Shown piece after piece: positions 22,321 through 32,005 of a stretch of DNA of 64,000 nt. Positions within the stretch are counted from its first letter, which is position 1, and each line of letters starts with the position of its first letter. Origin of the DNA: Guadua angustifolia. Taxonomy: Eukaryota > Streptophyta > Magnoliopsida > Poales > Poaceae. The DNA is taken from NCBI GenBank assembly GCA_036346375.1, contig CM070511.1, positions 4,898,001 to 4,962,000 of the forward strand, in the 5' to 3' direction. The position numbers and the translations under genes were made by a program. The notes under the pieces were generated by a model. The model saw only the letters and a program-made list of their open reading frames with translations, was not told where the DNA came from and searched no databases.

Positions 22321-22690
22321 GTATACCGTGGCTCCTATACAGTTTCCTTGTATGGCATTTTCACCCTTGTGGTGCATAGGGCGCACGACCCCCGTGGTCT
22401 CCCCTAGCAAAAGTCCATGGTGGCTTGGACATCCGTCGCCTTCACCATGGCACTCCTTATACATTTCTCTTGTATGGGCTTTCACCCTTGTGGTGCATAG
22501 GACGCACGACCCCCGTGGTCTCCCCTAGCAAAAGTCCATAGTGGCTTGGACGTCCGTCGTCTCCACCACGACAGTTCTTATATATTTCTCTTGTATGGGA
22601 TTTCACCCTTGTGGTGCATAGGGCGCATGACCCCCGTGTTCTCCCCTAAACAAAAGTCCAAAGTGGCCTGGGCTTCCGTCGCCCCCACCA
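22321..22690 (+). repeat. 121-bp tandem repeat, three copies
   Basis: The phrase CACCCTTGTGGTGCATAGG starts at 22362, 22483 and 22604, spacing exactly 121 bp. Each unit continues with CCCCCGTGGTCTCCCC, AAAAGTCCA and a CGTCG-CCACCACG segment, with a few substitutions. The array sits just after the integrase remnant, where many Tat-lineage elements carry tandem repeats before the 3' LTR. Confidence 0.9.
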
Positions 22691-24194
22691 CGGCGGCTAA
22701 TGTCCTCCTGGACCCAGGGCATTAGTGACAACTTTGGCCTAGGGCCCAAGTTAATGGATGTGCTAAGGATTAGTCCCCCTTGTAGCCTCCACGCCATGAG
22801 CCGAACGACCTCTGGGTCACCCCTTGCCTTGCTCTGCTGCTTGGCAAAGGCTAACCACACTTGTGCACCCCTGATCTTTTTGGGAAAGCCCCTATCTACG
22901 GGGCCAAATGGCTTTGATGCTCACATATTTTATGAAGGCCACGACATGCCCCTAACGAGGGGCTTAGTCATTGGTTCTTACTAAGTTCATGTTATGGATG
23001 ACTTTTGACTCCACAACAGGAAGCTATTGTGCAACACCAAGCATACTCATTAATTCACATGCGCGTGAACTAATGGGATGACTATTGAAGAACCCTTCAC
23101 TCGCCCATCAGGGTAATAGGGCATGGGGCGTGTAGGGAGTTTGCCTCTCGAGAGCTTTTGACGACAAAAGATTATTGTGCCTCCATATAGCCCTTTAAAG
23201 GTGCTCTATGACCTAGTATTATGAGCACCTCTGAAGCCCACTGAAGGCTTCGACCCCTATTGGCAATGTGGTGTTTAATGACTTAGTCTTGCAAGTACTC
23301 CACGAATGTGCTGCATGATTTAGCCTCACAAGGGGCTCCCCTTAAAAAATAGGGGCAATTACTACTAAAGCATCAATTATATTTCAATACTCGGCATAAG
23401 AGATCGGGTATCACCACGTTGTGTGGTAATAGGTTATCTCACTTGTCCCTCAATGCTTCCATCGCCACATCTAGGGACAGGGGGCTAGTGTGCAACCGAC
23501 AAGAAGGCACCATGATACTCAAAGCCTTACCATGGTGGCAAGCCTTGAGCACCCACTCATCACTCACTTGGGCCTTGCTTCAAACATCTGGCATGTCCAT
23601 CCTATTCAGCTTACCGTGCTTGGGCACAACATTGCCAAGCTCGCATAACTATGTGCCGACTTGGTACCCGTCCTCGCAAGAAGCCTTCACCCCTCAAGTG
23701 GAGCACGCGCACAACATCAAGCGTAAATCAGGCTAAGTCCTAGGTGTTCTCAAGTGAATCCCTCGAGGCTCATGCTTCGCACGGAGCCCTCGCATGGAGC
23801 ACTTGCGTGGCATGAAGCCAAAATTCAACTAAGTCTTGGGCGTTTCATGTCCATTGGGCCAAAATTTGGCTAAGTCATGAATGTCCTCGTGCGGATGCCA
23901 CAAGCCTTGTGGCTCATATAAACACTCCTCGTATGAAGCACTTGCGCAACATCGAGCCAAAATTGGGCTAAGCCTTAGAGAGTGTTCCAACGTTGGACTA
24001 AAGACAATGCTGTTGCATCCCCAGCCATCAAAGAACACCTAGGGTCCTGAAGTGCCTCATGTTCGGGGACATTCATCTCCGCAAGAATATAGTCGGCCTT
24101 CTACATTCTTTGAATTGTCTCTCTAGCAGAGGGCTAACATCCAAAAATGTCATTTCCATCAAGTCACAAACATCAAGTCAAATAAGCTCATCTC
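22691..24194. other. Element B 3' untranslated-type region, with diverged repeats
   Basis: No coding frame is convincing. Between about 23700 and 23990 a phrase of the form GCAC-x-TGCG..CAT..GCCAAAATT..CTAAGTC recurs near 23703, 23798 and 23938, i.e. a decayed tandem array. A GTTGTGTGGTAATAGGTTATCTC run near 23420 has no recognisable meaning. The region probably belongs to element B. Confidence 0.45.
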
Positions 24195-24655
24195 ATGCCT
24201 CATGGGCATGATGAACAGTTGTTGATTCTGGGCCTCCTCAAGGGCCATCCCGGTGGTATGAATAACATCCTTATTAATGTCAACACCAACTACACCAAGG
24301 AGTTCGACGCCATCCACTCCGATAAGGTCCATGTCCTCTTCAAGGGGTACTACGTCAGCAAGCTCATCATTACAAGAAGTGAGTACTCGACGCAATGCTG
24401 AACTCAAGGACATTACCAGGGCCTCTTCCCTAGTGGCATCCCTACCGATGTCAACCGTCACGCTCTCTAACCCGTGAGAGAAGATGAAATACTGACTCAT
24501 CGATGTCGAGCTCTACATGCGCACATACGTGTCGACAAGCTCTGTCAAGAAGGCTGGCTAGTGGAGCTCTCTAATCAAGATATACTTCAAGGACGAGGAT
24601 CCCAAGTAGCCCAATGGAAAGCTCTTATTGATGTACTTGGAGTCTCCTGAGGGCT
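24195..24655 (+). pseudogene. Nitrate reductase gene fragment (cytochrome b5 domain to start of FAD domain)
   Basis: The frame from about 24200 encodes the cytochrome b5 core of plant NAD(P)H nitrate reductase, with the heme motif HPGG, then NILINVNTNYTKEFDAIHSD and the KLI end of the domain. After a break, SNPREK (near 24466), a VELYMRTYVSTSSV stretch and IKIYFKDEDPK follow, matching the beginning of the FAD-binding domain. The linker and part of the FAD domain are missing, and stops occur (near 24470, 24498, 24560, 24607). No intron is evident. The fragment abuts the LTR of F at 24670. Nitrate reductase reduces nitrate in the cytosol; this copy cannot. How it was captured is unclear. Confidence 0.85.
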
Positions 24656-24948
24656 AGGGCATGCACCCTTGTCGGGACCCGGATATGCAAATCCAAAACC
24701 CTCTGTGTATACTGCACTAGTCCAGGATCATGCTAGTGCACACAGTGGAAACATAGATGACATATCATTCCATACATCGAAATAACTAAGAAGAAGCAAA
24801 TTATTGTTGATTAAAACAAATGACCTTATGGTCAAGGTTCATACACCAATGCCTCCTGGCTTAAGAAACAAGTGAAACTGTTGCAGCGAAAACATAATAA
24901 CTTAGGCCATTCGACATGCCACGAGCAATAAATGCGAGGAACGCCTTC

Positions 24949-25013
24949 CTAGTCCACGTAGTCTTCATAGTATTCCTCCTCTTGATATTCATTCCCTTGT
25001 TCTTCCCCAGCAA
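24949..25013 (-). CDS. F LTR small gene, predicted last exon
   Basis: After the minus-strand acceptor TTGTTCAG the block is open for 2 + 63 bases and ends TAG. The peptide is very acidic (Glu, Asp, Tyr). Phase agrees with the block at 26214-26285 in the same LTR. Confidence 0.4.
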
Positions 25014-26213
25014 CTGAACAACATGGGCATAAAGCCGTGATTACAACACGTACTCAACAAGCCGTAGGGAAATGATGCAATATATTTATGCACGGCTTGT
25101 CAAAGGATAGTCATATGGCTCATTTGCAGAAAGCAATAACTTGAATTTAAATACAATAAATAGATTGAAAGCAGATTGATAAATCAATAATAAATAACTG
25201 GTAAATCAACGGTAGACAACATGAACAGAATGATGAGGCATCACCCTACATCATTTGAATCAAGTATCAACCACACAATTCAACAGTATAGTTTTAGACA
25301 ACAGAACAACTATGAACTCCCCGTTCCCATTCCAACAATTCCACATTTCAACAAAAACACTCTATACCCCGTGTGAAATTCCCAGGCTTGTCCATGACCG
25401 CGGACACGGCTATTCGAATAGTTTTACACTCTGCAGAGGTTGTACAACTTTACCCACAAGACATGAATATCTCTTAGTGCAATCGATATTAACACACTTC
25501 CTTTGGTGTGTCGCAGAGATATCATGACAAAGCCTTTACATGCACGTCTAAACTCGGTACTGCCTTCTAAGGTTTCGCCCCTCGGGGCCCCCTCTTGAGC
25601 CAAATGAATCTACCCATCTATCCCAGAACCCACACATCCAATTGGCAGTACTCAAGAGTAAACAATGCAAATTAATCAGCTAAGTCTGTCCCATACCAGA
25701 CCTGTGGTTGCACGGTTAGGCCCAGTTCAATGGCGCACAAGATTAAGTCCTTAAATTATCTCAAGCAAGACAACCACATCCCAATGTGCTAGAAGCGGCA
25801 CCCTTTCTTGCATCGATCACTTGCTCGAGGGAAAATATTTTGTTCAACCAAGACCAATGGCATCCCTTGCCATGGTACAACAAGTTTTACAACATGATCA
25901 ATGACCACAATTCAATATCTCATTAGGTCAAGTTTAACTTTAGTTCACGGTGATATGAATCGGCGTATAACTAAGGTGTCTAAGCATAGCTACGTTAACC
26001 CAATGTTGGTACTACAATTATGTCCAACTAGTAAACAACCCAACCTAGGGTGACAACGGATACTTGACATCTCAATTAATCAAGGTGGTATAATGAAAAT
26101 TTGGGATATAGCTATTCCCAGTAAATAGTTCTTGTATCACATAGCATGCATTTGTATGAAACAAAATAGATTTGCAAACATGGGTTCAATATGATCAAAG
26201 GACTACGACTTGC

Positions 26214-26285
26214 CTTCGTCGACGAGGTGCGATGCGCTACTCTGAAAATCTTCTCCCTCGTTGGCGACGACGACCGTTTCTTCGA
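26214..26285 (-). CDS. F LTR small gene, predicted middle exon
   Basis: Minus strand: GCGTAG precedes, 72 open bases (2 + 69 + 1) follow, then the GC donor GCAAGTC. The encoded peptide is Val/Glu/Ser-rich and acidic. The sequence hardly matches the equivalent exon of C or D, yet boundaries and phase are the same. Confidence 0.4.
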
Positions 26286-28087
26286 CTACGCGCAAAACGG
26301 TACACGAAAAGAATAAAATAAGTTTAGAAGAAACTAAAAATTATAATAAAAATACTGACAGATATAGGATGAATTTAGATGAATTTAGCAATTGGAATCA
26401 CTCGATTCGGAGTTACGACGGAGGAGAAACAATTGTTTGAATTCTCAAAATCCTGAAAATTGGAAAACCGAGGAATATTCTTTGGCATCTTTCTTTTTTC
26501 AGCATTTCCTGATTTCTCTTGTCTCACTTACAGCCTGGCCCCACTTGTCATTGGCTATAGGCCTTCTTCCCAAATTGCCTGTACAGAGAACAAGCCATGG
26601 AGGAAATAGCAACGCCATGGGAAGGAGAGACCAAGGGGAAGAGAGGGGAAAGGGCTCGCCGGAGGGGAAGGGCTCACCGGAGGCGGTGACCGGCGGCGAT
26701 GGCCGGCGGTGAAGGGCAGCGGGGCGTAGCCAGAGGCGTGGGCGCACGGGCGCAGGGGCGCTCGGCGGCGGCGGCGACCGGCCGAGGGGCGGAGTGGGTG
26801 CGGCGAGGTGCGGCGAAGGTGATGGGCACAACGACCGGCAGCGCGGAGGCCGGGATAAAGCACAGCGGCGACGAGCCATGACGGCGAAAAACGGCCGGCG
26901 GCACGACGGCCAAATCCGCACAAAAACTCGAAATTTCGTGAAACTAAAGAGAGCATCGCGTAGAGAATGACAAGGTGATTCTACGGCTAAAAGGAATTGC
27001 GCTGGAAGTTACCGGATTGGAAGGAATCGACGACGAACGGAGCGATGGCCGACGACGAACAAACTCGAAATCCGAGGTCAAACTGCAACGAAAATCAAAT
27101 CCGATTGAATGGTTGTGTTCCTGGAAGCAAGTGGCACAAAGTGACGCAGTTGGTTTGCCGGAAAACTCACCGGAGCAAAAGATGGCTCGCCGTTGTCTTT
27201 GGAGGACGCCGGACGTCGGTTTTCGTGAGTTTTGGGAAGGGAAACAGTACTGGACTGATGGGGCAAGGTGAGCACGGAATAGAGGATGCAGAGACGAAGA
27301 GTTGAGAGGTGGAAGCTCGTCGTTTCGTTGAGAAACGGCCGAGTTATGGAGGTTTTAGTGCAAAACGGTTTCTAGTCAATTAATCAAATTCCGGGGGGTT
27401 AAAAGATGAATGGTCATGAAAAATGGGTTCTCCTCGTCTCCCTCTTCGCAATGGATCCAATCATGCATGATTTGGTGGAGGAAATGAGAAGTTACGGTGA
27501 TTTGAATTTAGAGGACAATGAAACGGAAGAACAGTCGTGCTCTCTGGAATGCACGATCAAAGGTTGAAGATGAACAGTTACATGCCACGTGTCGATTTCT
27601 CGTTGGTTGGAAGAAATGAAGGGACAAAACCACGAGAAATAAAATAGCAAAAATAATCTAAAAATCCTAGAAAAATTCCTAAAAATACTAGAGATTATTT
27701 GTAACCCAATAAAATTAGTTTGACTAAAGTTTGATGAATTTTGGAATTTAGATTATTCCGGAACGAATATACTGATTTTGATGAAAGACCGCGAGAGATA
27801 AAATAGCAAAAAGATTCCAAAAATCTTGAGAAAATTCCTAAAAATGTTTTGGAATATTTGTAACCTAATTCAATTGGTTTTGAGAGTTTTAGAGCATTTT
27901 GGAACTCGGGTGAAATTTCGAATAAGGACCGGAATTGGAATCTTGACTTTGCGGGCGGTCAAGGATTGAACTTTAATTTAGGAAGGATATGGATGCCAGG
28001 TTAATTAGAACACCAAGGAAAATCCAAATTTTGAATTTAATTAATTTAAATTAACTTTAGCAGAAATCCGAAATTGGGGATGTTACA

Positions 28088-28103
28088 AACCTCCCCCCCT
28101 TAA
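28088..28103 (-). promoter_or_regulatory. F polypurine tract
   Basis: Minus strand TTAAGGGGGGGAGGTT lies directly before the 3' LTR, nearly identical to the tracts at 31989 and 39626. Confidence 0.85.
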
Positions 28104-28672
28104 ATGGAATCTCGACCTCGAGATTCGGACTGGCTAGAGAATAGGTGGGGAAACTCGGACTTTAGATCCTCTTCTCGCTTCCAAGTTGCTTTCTCTTCAG
28201 AATGATTGCTCCACTGGACTTTGCAAAAACGGATGATCTTGCTTCTTGTGATGCGCTCTGCAACATCTAAAATCTTCACTGGTTGCTCCTTGTAAGTGAG
28301 ATCCTCTTGCAAATCGATGGCTTCTAACGGCATTTGTTCTTCTGGCACTCGCAAACATTTCTTCAATTGTGATACGTGCAACACATCTTGGATTCCAGCG
28401 AAAGACTGAGGCAACTCGAGCTTGTAAGCAACTTATCCTCTTCGTTCCAGGACTTTGAATGGTCCCACATATCTAGGGGCAAGCTTTCCTTTTATTTGAA
28501 ATCTCTTAACTCCTTTTAGAGGAGTGACTTTAAGATACACATAATCATTGGGCTCAAAACTCAAATCTCGGCGACGATTATCTGCATAACTCTTCTGTCT
28601 GCTTTGAGCTATCTTTAACTTGTCTCTGATTAACTGCACTTGCTCTTCAGCCTCTTGCAATATGGCTCGGAG
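28104..28672 (-). pseudogene. F integrase C-terminal end with chromodomain
   Basis: The minus-strand product carries YADNRRRDLSFEPNDYVYLKV and LAPRYVGPFKVLERRG, a frame break near 28430, then VSQLKKCLRVPEEQ and a C-terminal chromodomain (VQWSNHSEEKATWKREEDL). The C-terminal chromodomain defines chromoviruses. The same segment of D (39100-39605) is closely similar. Upstream of about 28672 the sequence switches abruptly to the Tat antisense ORF of E2, so everything 5' of this point in F is missing. Confidence 0.88.
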
Positions 28673-29760
28673 GTTCTGACCTGCTCGACCTCGGCGCATG
28701 AGCGGTTTCCTGCGCTCTCATTGTCAGGCGCAGGTCGGCGAGCTCTGTGGACTTCTGCTCGAGCTCCACCTGCTCGACCTCGATGGTCCTGATGAGCCTG
28801 GTGCGCTCCTCCTCCCGCATTTCAACCGCGTTCAGAAGACCCTCCAGCACGCTGGCGTGCTCTCGAAGGCCCTGCATCCCGAGGATGAAGGTGTCGACCA
28901 CCTTCACGACAGGAAGGGCGGCTCGAGATGAGAAAGAAAAGCGAGGTAGACATGTTAATGTGCTGCAAGGAGCGCAGGAGGAACCTTACCCCGTGAAGTC
29001 GATTTTCAAGGCGTGTGCGAGTGAATTCCTCGCGATCATCGATGCGTCCGCGGGGAATCTCCTCCTCGTCGCTCGCAGCGTCTGAGGCAGCGCCGACCTC
29101 CACTGCCGCCGACGTGCTTGGGCCACAACGCTGGCCCTCCGAGCCAGCAGCGGCCCGATGTTCCGCCGCCCCCTCCGATGGCTTCAACTCGCTGGCGGGA
29201 GGGGCTGAGGCGGCAATGTTCGTCCTGACCTCCGTGGCCAGTGCCCCGCTCGTCTCCAGCGTCAAGGGGATAGTGGCCGTATCCGCTACTCGGTCTCCCA
29301 TAGTGCTATCGATGTTCGTGGCACGGGTCAGGCAACCTTGGCATCGGTCTGGCCGCGGTGGCGAGTTTCACGGGGCTCGCCGGGCGGGGCGCCTGACCCG
29401 TAACCCGGAGCGGCCGTGGTCGGAAGAGCTTGGGCCGGCGCCACAGGTACGCTCCCGACGCTCTGGGCATCCTCCCCCGCGGTGACTTCGGGAGGATCGG
29501 CAACGGCGGCTGGATCGTGGGCCTCGCCGGTGTCAAAGTCCGCGCTGGTCGCGGGCTCGGGCTCTTCCTCGTCCGAGTCGTTGACGCGTTGGTTGAACTC
29601 ACCGATTGGGACCAGGCTCGGTGCCCCCGACGGGGTCCGCGTCGGGCGCGAGCGGCGGCGCGGGACCAACTCGAAGGTGTCCTCCTCCTCGGACTCGTAC
29701 TCACCCTGGACAACAGGCATCGTCAAAACGGGCAAGTTTCGAGCTCGGGTGCTCGAGGTC
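28673..29760 (-). pseudogene. E2 antisense ORF, C-terminal part (acidic N-part and coiled coil)
   Basis: On the minus strand an acceptor-like TTGATCGCAG near 29760 leads to an ATG at 29735. The product has the same acidic Glu-rich start, FDTGEAHDPAAVADPPEV segment and coiled-coil region as the T1 frame at 6087, with a frame change near 29310. An intron-like GTAAGG at about 28990 matches that of T1. It ends at the junction near 28672. Two paralogues of the same antisense ORF in one window support that it is a genuine element gene. Confidence 0.75.
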
Positions 29761-29779
29761 TGCGATCAAAGACATACAC

Positions 29780-31985
29780 TGTAACACCCCAATTTTTGCT
29801 TTTCTTGCATTTAAATGGTATTTTGAATTTTTGGGAATTTCTGGAATTTATTTGGATTTATTTGGAATTATTTGAATTTATTTTGAATTAAACCATTTAT
29901 CAAATTAATTAAATAATGGAAAAGTTAAAATAAAGTTTTGCTGAAAATATTTTATTTAAGTCACCAATGTCCTAAAATATTTTTGAGAATTTTTCCAAAT
30001 TTTTCGATATTTTAATGCCTCAAACAAATTATTTTATTTTAAAATATTTTTTAATCGAAAAAAATTAAAATCTGGATGAATAGTGTTGGGCGAGTCTTTG
30101 TGCGGCCCGTTTCAAAAACCCTAAGCGCCGTGGCGTTCGATCTTCATCCGACGGCTCACGATGCGCCACGTCATAACCCTATTCCCCGCCGGACTCATGC
30201 GCCATACGGACTCCTCGCTTCGAATTCGCAACAACACGGACGCCAAGAGCCCCTATTTAATCGCCGCCACCCTCCGTGTTCCTCGGTTTGCGCCAAGCCC
30301 GGCCAGTCGCCGCCGCCCGCCTCGCCGCACGAGCTCGCCGAAGTCCCGAGACCATCCGCAGCGATTCTTTGACCCACTCCGCCGTCGCCGTCCATCCTCC
30401 GCCGTCGCCCGTGCCACCGTCGGACTTAGCGCGTCGCGCCTTGTCGGAAACATTACCGCCGCGTCGCCGGGAGGATCACGCAACGCCAGCGCCGCCGCGT
30501 CGTCGTCTTCGTCTCCGGTCAAGCCGCGCCGCCGCTTTCATCGCCGTCGCCCGAGCTCCGTCGGCCGTCCGATCTACAAGCGACCGGATTCCGCCACGTC
30601 GCCCCATAAGCGATAAACCCCATCTTCTAATTCCGCGTTAGATGTAGATCTAAGGGCGGTAGTAATCTGCGTCGCTCCTCCTTTGTGCATGAGGCGCGAC
30701 AAGGTGGACCCACCGTCGGCCGCCGCGCGCATCGTGTGGCGTCACCGTTGACGTCATCTTGGCGTCACGGTGGGACCCACTGTCGATGAGATAAGCCGAG
30801 TCGTCTTGGCGTCCACGATGACGTCATCTTGGCGTCGGCAAGACGGAGTCGGTCGGGGTGGCGTCGGCAAGGCAGCGTGTCGTTTTGTGGTGGCGACCGT
30901 GTCACAGATGACGCAATAATTAATTTTCCGAAAAAGAAAATATTTATTTAATTCGGTATATTGATTTTAAATATATTTTGAAACTTCAAATACTTATAAC
31001 TTTTGCGTTTTAACTCCGATTTGAGTGATTCCAATTTCTATAAATTTGTAAAATTATGATCTTTCTGTTTATGAATTTTATTTGAATTTTTGAGCACTGT
31101 TTGCCTACTGTTTATTTATTTTATTGTTTGTGTTTACGTTCTTGGCGTGAGCGTCGAAGTCCCCGAAGGTTTCGAGGAGAGGTTACGACCGAGAGCAAGC
31201 TCAAGAACCAGAACCAACACTTTTGAAGGCAAGTTGTGTTTGATCATGTTGAACCTATTAGAGCAAATTATTTTGATTTAAACTATTGCATGCTAATTTG
31301 ATAGAAATGACTTTGAATAAGTTTTGGGATTAGTTAAATGCCTAGTTCTTTGTATGCCACCTTGTCGTATATAATTATGCGCCATGAACCCTTTGTCACC
31401 CTAGGTTATGGACTAATAGTTGAACATTAATAATTTGCCAACATGGGTTGAGTAGACCAAGTAGTATGCTTAGCCACGCCACGTGGACATTTTGTGATTT
31501 TGGAATGCCAAAGTTAATGTTGACCTAATGAGATATGGAACATGATTTATGAATAAGACATGTGTTATTAAGTTGATGATGTACGTGGTGCAATGGTAAA
31601 GCACCCGTGGGAAAATGATTTAGGCGAGGCATCTGGCAAGATTGTTTACAGTGGGCCAAGAGTGGCAAGCTGGGCGGTCGTATTTGGTTTTATTGGTTTT
31701 TGGATAATTGACATCACACTTGGTTAGTCTTGCCTCGGTCAACTAAGGACTTAACCTTGCGAGCATTTGAACTGAGTCTGTCATACAACCACAAGCTCCA
31801 CAATGGGACGAGCTTAGGCGAGTAAGCAGGAAATCTATTCTTTGGTCTTGTCGTGGTGGTGTGAGGCCCGGAGAAGCGGATGAGAACTCACATGGCGCAA
31901 GAGGGGCCACAGGTGCAGTAACCGATCCCTCCAGGTGTTGAAACCTTAGCGAAGATCTTGGGTTTAGATGGAACTTTGGAAAGGC
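29780..31985 (+). repeat. G left LTR (3' truncated)
   Basis: It starts TGTAACACCCC and follows the right LTR closely to GGAAAGGC at 31985. It has a TATA-like TATTTAA at 30254 and an exon-like block at 31151-31228 followed by GCAAGT. That block is open in the shared phase. The acceptor before the block is altered relative to the right LTR. Confidence 0.9.
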
Positions 31986-31988
31986 TTA

Positions 31989-32005
31989 GTTAAGGGGGGG
32001 AGGTT
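31989..32005 (+). promoter_or_regulatory. G polypurine tract
   Basis: GTTAAGGGGGGGAGGTT sits directly before the TGTAAC of the right LTR, as at 28088 and 39626. Confidence 0.88.

Larger units (their letters stand above)
24670..28087 (-). repeat. F: 3' LTR of a minus-strand chromovirus
   Basis: On the minus strand the LTR starts TGTAACATCCCC at 28087 and ends GGTCCCGACA at 24670, 3418 bp. It is preceded by a polypurine tract and integrase end. It contains the exon-like block 26214-26285 (followed by GCAAGT), the CTCTGCAGAG block near 25433-25470 and a last exon 24949-25013. A donor-like GTGAGT lies at 27165-27170. ACCCT precedes it; no duplicate was found because its other end is lost. Confidence 0.85.

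Noticed and set aside
24159..24500. 113-codon minus-strand frame
   Set aside because: It is the reverse shadow of the nitrate reductase fragment, which matches a known family on the plus strand.
26499..26956. Long Pro/Arg-rich minus-strand frames in the F LTR
   Set aside because: They lie in the GC-rich leader of an LTR, overlap in several frames and share no phase with the exon-like blocks that I could verify.
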